This document shows positions 57,671 to 64,000 of a DNA stretch of 64,000 nucleotides, one piece after another; position 1 is the first letter of the stretch; each line of letters begins with the position of its first letter. The notes beneath the pieces were generated by a model, which saw only the letters and a list, made by a program, of their open reading frames with translations, did no database searches and was not told the origin of the DNA. Source of the DNA: Darksidea phi (lineage: Eukaryota > Ascomycota > Dothideomycetes > Pleosporales > Lentitheciaceae); the NCBI GenBank assembly GCA_030770425.1, contig JASJFT010000062.1, positions 158,925-222,924 on the forward strand, in the 5' to 3' direction. The position numbers and the translations under genes were made by a program.

Positions 57671-58717
57671 AGAACGATGGCCGGATCTTTCGATCGTGTA
57701 TCAGTAGCAGCGAGTGACACCTGATTGCAAGCGCCTACAATATTAGAAGGCAGGTCGGTAATCTTCCATAATGTACGGTCATGCGATTCAGTCTACTTAG
57801 GCCTTCCATTAGTGTTCGACATGGATTATGCTTGATTGTTCTTGTCCGGAGTCTAGCATGCTTTCCTCTTTATGCGAGGGTCCTTGCTCCATCCTTAGTC
57901 CTTTCGAATTACCCAGCCTGCCGTGGTTTCGCATGACGGCGCGTTAGAAGACTCAACCTTTTGAGGAGTCATTTACAATGTTGAGTCTAGTTGACCCAGA
58001 GTATCCACAGATAGTGAAGTCGCAACACTCAAAAACAAAACACTACTTTCTTACTACAAAAACGGTTCACGTCCTTGCCCATATGACAAGTACTAACAAC
58101 GCCTCAGCCTCTACATTTCTGAGATTCTTTATCACTTAATAAGTGTTCCACACCCGTCCGCACTACACACGGCGAGACAGTCTCTGAGAAATGTAGGGCC
58201 CACGAGAAGGCTCCCAGGTTACAGAATTCAAGAAGAGGAGTTGTGTCCTGGCTGTGCTGCTACGCTTTGTGGGTGCCCATACCTTCAGACCTGCAGCACA
58301 GGGCTGGTGTACTTTGTACATCGTAGCCGCGGTATTTCGTGTCTGTCTCACGGCGCCGGTCACGGCGACCATTCTAATAGCGGGTGTAGCCAACAGCTTC
58401 GTACGCTCCATAGGCAATCACTCCGCTCGCTTCCGAGACTAGAACTTTACTTGAGTACCGACTTCACCCTCGCTCTCTGGGTGAGAGGGTATGTGTTGAC
58501 ACTGAAAACTGAAGAGAGCTTAGAATTCGTAGAGTATATTAACACATCCCCCATACTCGACCTTTCTTTCAGCAACCCCCACTCACTAATTTACTATACT
58601 TGTAAGTTAGTCCACTGTCCACACCGCTCCGCCTCTTGGGTCAAATCTTTCCTTGGTGCTACTTTTGAACACTCGAGTAACAATTTAGTACGCAAAGGCG
58701 AGAACTCACCATCCATC
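57671..58717. other. Spacer upstream of the 586-aa unknown gene
   Basis: Contains RPT2 3' flank and the next promoter. An open frame on the plus strand continues upstream of the chosen ATG at 58718 to about 58241, but the sequence reads like leader (pyrimidine-rich, no conserved-looking blocks). Confidence 0.5.
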
Positions 58718-60529
58718 ATGAACTACCCAGTGGATGTGTCCGAGCTTCCTTCCATCGCTCACATGAATCGGCCACAGAAACGTGCCCTCATCCTACGAGA
58801 TCAGCTCAAATTCTTGGACGTGAAGCACCTAGATACCTTCCTTGCCGGCATTGGAGACCCCGAGCCGCCCAACTACAAATTCGTCAATGGCAGGCTCCAT
58901 CCGCCATTTGCTGAAGTCACGCTGAAAGAGGGTGCAACCCGACTGGATCTCGGCAACGTTCAGTTCACCGAAGGCCAACACCAGCGCATTTCCAGGGTTC
59001 ATTTCATGATCGAGAATGGAAATTGCGAGATGAGCGAATCTGATGCTCTCCCCGAGAAAGATGACGACCTGAACTCTGTTCCTGTTCATGTCTTCATCGC
59101 TAGACAGATGATCTCGCTGTTCATGAAGAAGTTTGAGGCTATCGACATGCGTAGATGCTCCCTCAATAGCCTTCGGCGCGCAGCACGTGACGGCCTTAAC
59201 CAGCAAAAGATCCGAATTAATCCAGGAAAGGTATGCATTCTTCTCGTAACCGCTTGGCGAATGTCAGCTCACCATCTGTAGAGTCTTGCAAGATTAAGCC
59301 CGGACGAGACCGAGCGTGATGGAAGCTCCTCGAACGGTATGTCGGTCAGCGGACCTTCCTTGACCATGTACACTGACTTCGTCCTAGGGGGGGACATTCG
59401 CAAGCGCATAGTCGGCGAGCCAATCTCTAGGCATGTGGCCAATAAGCGTCAGTGCATCGGCCTTGACGACATTCCTAACATAGCAAAGAGCGTGATCTTC
59501 GATAGTATCCCCGAGCAAGTGAAGATCGATCTCTTCAACAACATCGTCAAGACCGCATTGCCCAATTTTGACAACCTCATGACGGCAGCTTGGAACGTGG
59601 TCTATGTCCACAAGAACGTTGGAAGCGAGGACCGGGAGCTCTATAAATCTATCACGTGCCTAGAGAAGGTTCTCCTCGAGAGCGCTACTTTCCACCGGAA
59701 ATTCAAGATGAAGATAGAGACACGAGAGAAGAACCCGCGAGAGCAAGGTTTCCCCCAAAATGGTCACCAACGTGTATCTTCGGGAAGTACGACAGCCAGT
59801 AGCCCAGCTGGCGGCCGTAATGACGATTTGCAGAATCGCCCGCAGATCCACATCGTCCAAATCGCCCACGACGATGAGGACGCGGACGAAGACATGGCAA
59901 GGAATGCTTCACACAACCGCAAGAACGACTCTCGAAATAATCGATATGCGCCTGAGTACGAAGTTCAGAACGAATCAATCTCTATTCAGCGCACGCTCGA
60001 GCAAGATGAACCACTCGTCCGTAAGCGTGCACCACTAGAGAAGTTGAGGGACCCGCTCACGTACGCCAAAAATAGTTCTTCTAACGGCGGCTCCGCGCAG
60101 TACTCCCGAGAAGATACACCACGTCGCACTATGGTCGATGATGGAGGCGGTCTCTATGAAAATGAGCGGTCTCAGCGAGAGCAGCAGCGCAACATCAACA
60201 ACAACAACAACCGCGACCTACGCAAGCACCAACCTCAAGACCAGCACTACCCCACGTCCACCCAAAAGCCCGCCCGCACCGCCAAACCCGCCCGCGAGCC
60301 CCATCGCCAGATATATACCGATGGCTTGGACGACTACTTCGAAGATACAAAGCAAGAGCCGCGTGCTGCGGTTGTCGAGCGACCGGCTCCTCCTCCCGCT
60401 CCGGCTGTCTTCCTAGGCCAGTCGAAACTCGGTGCGCCAAAGGTGCCGCCGAATACTATGGGTTCTGCTCCGGTGGCGCCGATGATGCATATTCGTAAGG
60501 AGGGTGGAGGGGAGAGGAATGGACGTTAG
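58718..60529 (+). CDS. Unknown protein with ordered N-terminal half and disordered C-terminal half
   Basis: Exons 58718-59230 and 59282-60529; intron 51 nt, phase 0; 586 aa. Residues 1-345 look ordered (RALILRDQLKFLDVKHLDTFLAGI, VPVHVFIARQMISLFMKKFEAI, LDDIPNIAKSVIFDSIPEQVKI, LYKSITCLEKVLLESATFHRKF) and helical. The rest is charged and rich in Asn/Gln/Arg/Pro, with an Asn run (RNINNNNNRDL) and proline stretches. No catalytic motif, membrane helix or family was recognised. The clean splice site and the contrast between ordered and disordered parts support a real gene. Confidence 0.75.
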
Positions 60530-61339
60530 GAGTCTGTGGCGGGTTGAGAGGCTGCTTGTAGTGCGTTTCGGAAAGCGTTCTTCATTGGCATGGAGTGAGA
60601 GAGTTCTTAGGCAGAAAGTTCTCCAGACTTTGCACGCTGACTAGGTCCTAGGCTTGCACAAGCGAGCATGACATGGTCTTAGTGGCGTTGGAGTCTGGTG
60701 TCTTCAGTTCCATTTCTTTATGCGATAGGAATCGTCCCATGTCGGTTTCCGGGCGGTCCTTCTCAGGGTGGAAGAGCTGCGAGAAGACATGATGACTGGA
60801 CACTCACGTGGAGCGCTTATATGTATTACACACCTATTTTCCCCAGCTATGATCGAAGATCGTACAGCTCAGCTAGACACCTCACACAATGTTTAGACAT
60901 CTCTACACCTTACGCAGCTTTTGCAATATAATGAAGTGGCAAATAAGATCTATGCCATAACTCGATAGTACAACTACCTGTCTTACGTGAAGGAATTGCT
61001 CTGAGAAAAGCCGCGTTTGGCGGAAGATACTAGTGTCGGGTTTTTGCTACATAGTCTGCTCGTAGTATGAGACGATATACACTCTTGATGAACTGTACTG
61101 AGGTTGTGTGTGCGCGACTTGAGAATATCTACGTGGCACATTGTTTATTGTTAATCAAGTCCCTTTCCACGGCTCCGCATAGTACGTCGACCATAGTTAA
61201 TCGTACATGATTAACGTAAAAATCCAGTGATATATCTCTAAGAGCAAGTACACCCGGCATACGTGCGCAAACTCCGAAACACCATGCAATGCAAAATCGA
61301 TCAAATACCGCCCTTGTCCCAGCCCACCGACGACCTTCT
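60530..61339. other. Convergent 3' spacer
   Basis: 810 bp between the 3' ends of two converging genes. No RNA gene or coding sequence is supported. Confidence 0.5.
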
Positions 61340-62685
61340 CTACCCATTCTTAGGCAACTCAGGTCCCCAAAACTCATCAGCCTCCTTCTGCGCCTTCTCC
61401 CGATCCAACTTCCTCCGCTTAGCTTTCCGCTCATCCAACTCGCCGTCTTGCACCGCGTCCCGCTTATGGGCTTCATTAAGCTTAACAAGGTCCATTTTGT
61501 CGGGATCGCGACATTGTTTCAACTTCTTGATGATAGCGGAGACCTCTGCTTTCTCTTTCTTGTCTCTAGCCTCCTTGTCTGAGGGCGCGGTTGAGGAGTC
61601 GGTATAGCTGCGGTGGGAGGAGAGCATGACTGCGCAGGCGCGGATCGTATCCCGGGTTTTGGTATGAATGGGGGAGGGACTGGGTAGTTTGGTTGAGAGG
61701 AGGAAGAGCGTGAGGGGTTCGTCGGCGAGGAGGTGGGCGGCGAGCATGATTTGCGAGGGTGTGTAGTGGAAGTAGGCGTCTGTGAGTTGGGCGGCTGTTT
61801 TGAGAATGTTGGATGCGACACCGTAGTCATACTCCAGTCTTTTTCTGAAGTCATCTTCGCTGAGATTCATCGGCGCGCCGCCTGTTCTCTTCGGCAACTT
61901 GAGTATCTCCTCCTGTATCTGTGCACCGGTCCGCGTATCCCACTCTAATGGTGCATACGTCCCCTTGACCATCTCCCCCAGCTCCACATGTGCGCCCTTC
62001 AACCCCCTGAACGGATGTCTTACTTCTAAATTGAAGCGAAGAGCTTGTATAATGAGGTGCTCGGGAGCGAGAACTTGTTCGCGCGTCACCTTGGGGGGGA
62101 ACTTCGCGGCGTAGTCGGAGGAAGGTATGTGCCAGCCTTCTGTTTTACAGGCGATAAACATAGTGGCGCGAGCGATATTTTGGCCTTCGTACGTCATGGG
62201 GGAGTTGTAGAGGTAGAAGCGGCGGAGGTATTGGATTGTTGTTGCCTAAGATTCGCTGTACGTTAGATGGTGTCTTGTTGGAAGTTGTGACGGAGTGAGG
62301 AACGAGGGCGACTTACGGTAACTTCAGGCGGTGCGCCAATAAATTTCCCCAGTTCCAATGCCGTCTCGCAGAACTTGTCTACGAGCCTCATCTCCTCCGC
62401 CACAGTCAAGCAATCCACCTCTTTGTCCCCCACCGCACCGCCATTCCCACTCAGCCCTCCATTCCCATTTTCGACGCCTGGTGTATTTGCGCGTTCACCC
62501 TCACTCGCACTCGTAGCATCAAGGTTCTTTGCGCGCTGGGCACGTTGCCGCGCTACATTCGCCTTGACGCGCTCGCTGGCTTGGATGTTCGTTTTCTGGC
62601 GGAGCAGCGCGAGCTTAGAGGGCGCGAAGGACCAGTGTTTGTATTGGGAGGAGCGACGGTAAAGATCGTCTTCCGAGAGCTTCAT
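61340..62685 (-). CDS. CCL1: Cyclin H homolog, TFIIH/CAK cyclin subunit (CCL1)
   Basis: Partner of the CDK7/KIN28 kinase in TFIIH; phosphorylates the RNA polymerase II tail. Minus-strand exons 62685-62317 and 62245-61340; intron 71 nt, phase 0; 424 aa. The N-terminus MKLSEDDLYRRSSQYKHWSF is typical of cyclin H (helix plus a 'SSQ..HW.F' motif). The first cyclin box spans the intron: VDKFCETALELGKFI, then TIQYLRRFYLYNSPM, ARATMFIACKTE. The second box includes VLAPEHLIIQALRFNLEVRHPFRGL and TDAYFHYTPSQIMLAAHLLA. A Lys-rich C-terminal helix follows (KRKLDREKAQKEADEFWGPELP), also seen in fungal cyclin H. An insert of about 50 Ala/Gly/Asn-rich residues lies before the first box. Start at 62685. Confidence 0.92.
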
Positions 62686-63517
62686 GATGAACTGTGAGGG
62701 TGCGCGGTCTGACGTGGTGGATATTTGGAGAGGTAGAGGTGAGGTTAAGGTTAGTGAAGCTTTGACCAAGGGTTTAGGTCACTTCGCGTCTTTGAGCCTG
62801 AGGTGACTGTATGAGGCAGACTAGAATATACAAAGTATAGTTGAACGAATTTGCATCATCAGAAACACTTGGAATAAACAGACTCCATCCTCAAGACCTT
62901 CATTTTCTGAGGTTGGAGGCAAGGATATGAAGATGTCGAAGTATTGCAGCCAATCAAACGAGGAAAGCTTAGCTTGATACTAACCCAAGACTAGCGGACC
63001 TCGTCTCGATACCAATATATGCAAACGACCATATAGTGATTACGATCAGTTGCTACATGTTCTTCTATCATGTACGTGCTTCCATATGTGCAGACCATCA
63101 GTGGGTATCAAAATACTCATTTTCACTGTTGCTTCATTTCCGCAGCACTGACGACAGTGACTACGCTCAATGTTCAGTGCGGATCTTCCGCTTTATTTAT
63201 AATGTTTTGTCGTTGGATAATGCTGAGGACCGCAGCTCTGACCTCAGAAAGCTCGCCCCAATGATACGTGCATTGGCCCCTCTTGTTAGGGTAGTGCGAC
63301 CTTAGATGAGTCTGCCGGCGGTACAGAGATAGCGTGCGTCCTGTCCTACATCTTTAGCTCTGCGCTGCTAGAAGGACGATTTGGAAGGTCACTTGTCCCT
63401 CTTGACCATAATTTGGTTTTATCTTTTCTAAAGTGTACAAAAAGACAGCTTAGTTCTTCCCCGGTAGCTGGAGAGGAATGAAGTATATTTATACACCAAC
63501 AGGCCATATCCAACTAC
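62686..63517. other. Spacer between CCL1 promoter and edge fragment
   Basis: 832 bp containing the CCL1 promoter. No gene is supported. Confidence 0.5.
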
Positions 63518-63883
63518 TCATCCATACCATCTCCCTTTCTTTACCCGTACACCTGCATGCGCCGACACAGAAGCTATTCTGCCTACCTCGTCCTCCCCGC
63601 CCGTATCGGCAAGCATAACGCGCACACTGGCTAACCGCTTCATTTTCCGCTGCCCATCTTCAGTGGTATTTCCCTTGTCATTATTACTGAAGAACTCTGA
63701 GTCGCGCACTAAACTACTCAAATAACCTAGAACAGACGGCGCGTAGCACTCCACGTGCACCACAAGTGCAAAACATGCGGCCAAAAACATTACTCCGACC
63801 GAGATGAAGTAGAGAGTGATCCATGGTTGGTTGAGTGCGTAGACGGGCTTAAGCTGGAATACGGTTTGCGATGTGGTATTCAT
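63518..63883 (-). CDS. C-terminal part of a fungal multi-pass membrane protein (DUF3433-like), 5' incomplete
   Basis: The open frame reads 121 aa from the ATG at 63883 (open to about 63955 without an ATG). Block FQLKPVYALNQPWITLYF leads into a membrane helix (ISVGVMFLAACFALVVHV) and then LGYLSSLVRDSEFF, VRVMLADTGGEDEVGRIAS. That order matches the last membrane helix and tail of large fungal membrane proteins of unknown function (DUF3433-type, as I recall it). These are normally much longer, so the remainder should lie on the minus strand beyond 64000 or has been lost. A stop lies upstream in this frame near 63955, so a splice acceptor or a truncation must lie between. Confidence 0.5.
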   Translation of the reverse strand: MNTTSQTVFQLKPVYALNQPWITLYFISVGVMFLAACFALVVHVECYAPSVLGYLSSLVRDSEFFSNNDKGNTTEDGQRKMKRLASVRVMLADTGGEDEVGRIASVSAHAGVRVKKGRWYG

Positions 63884-64000
63884 AAGGGTATTTGATTTGG
63901 ATTTGCATAGTGGGAGTCTCTTTAGAAGGTCCGCACGAAACACAGTAGGAGTTTATACACAGTAGAGGTGCTATACCCACACCTTATACACGATAATAGA
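63884..64000. other. Window edge next to the membrane-protein fragment
   Basis: No further exon of the 63518-63883 gene could be joined here. Minus-strand frames are broken by stops (TAA near 63955). Confidence 0.4.

Noticed and set aside
58163..58417. Minus-strand open frame of about 80 aa
   Set aside because: No recognisable domain, lies in the leader region of the 58718-60529 gene.
1..64000. CRISPR arrays, operons, Shine-Dalgarno sites, rRNA genes
   Set aside because: None found; sequence is eukaryotic nuclear.

Overview
The window is nuclear DNA of a filamentous ascomycete (Pezizomycotina; a Dothideomycete is my best guess, an inference from overall protein character). The support is as follows: genes are interrupted by many short introns (mostly 45-65 nt) with GTAAGT/GTATGT-type donors, CTAAC/CTGAC branch points and YAG acceptors; proteins match eukaryotic families with fungal features; there are no operons and no bacterial signals. 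All exon joins below were worked out by hand from splice signals and frame arithmetic. Where both agree, I treat the gene model as firm.

Layout. 1-4252: SAC3-type mRNA export factor (+, 5' end unresolved). 4253-7034: gene-poor spacer with a 123-bp TA-flanked foldback element. 7035-8775 (-): conserved fungal protein of unknown role, divergent from the SUMO E1 subunit AOS1 (9237-10601, +). 10897-12542 (-): PBN1 (GPI mannosyltransferase I subunit), divergent from a SARAF-like ER calcium regulator (12813-13871, +). 14163-15882 (-): BTB-domain protein. 16605-17298 (-): fragmentary Ser/Asn-rich membrane protein with a 15-bp tandem repeat. 17897-18155: homopolymer runs around a 10-N assembly gap. 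18593-19906 (-): F-box protein. 20478-22672 (-): copper amine oxidase. 23505-26151 (-): RUP1/UIM-like ubiquitin protein. 26683-28965 (-): PET127-like mitochondrial RNA protein, divergent from a PH/LRR protein (29565-33118, +). 33774-34519 (+): small two-helix membrane protein. 34909-36152 (+): Derlin. 36398-36802 (-): small hydrophilic repeat protein. 37210-38713 (-): RPA49 of RNA polymerase I, divergent from a promethin/LDAF1-like lipid-droplet protein (39028-39849, +). 41073-42120 (+): secreted CE1-type esterase. 42626-43994 (+): beta-lactamase-like serine hydrolase. 44177-46798 (-): unknown protein with one zinc knuckle. 48335-49384 (+): TauD-type dioxygenase. 49593-51725 (-): disordered, repeat-rich nuclear protein. 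51726-54578: gene-free. 54579-55413 (-): UBC1, divergent from RPT2 (56120-57670, +). 58718-60529 (+): unknown 586-aa protein. 61340-62685 (-): cyclin H (CCL1). 63518-63883 (-): C-terminal part of a fungal membrane protein running to the window edge.

The genes are mostly housekeeping and do not form a biosynthetic cluster. A loose theme is ubiquitin/SUMO/proteasome function (AOS1, F-box, RUP1-like, Derlin, UBC1, RPT2) plus ER membrane biology (PBN1, SARAF, Derlin). Nothing seen amounts to a clearly new system. The better leads are the foldback element, the ATG-only first exon of RPT2, two in-frame introns of length 3n, and several conserved-looking genes whose families I could not name.
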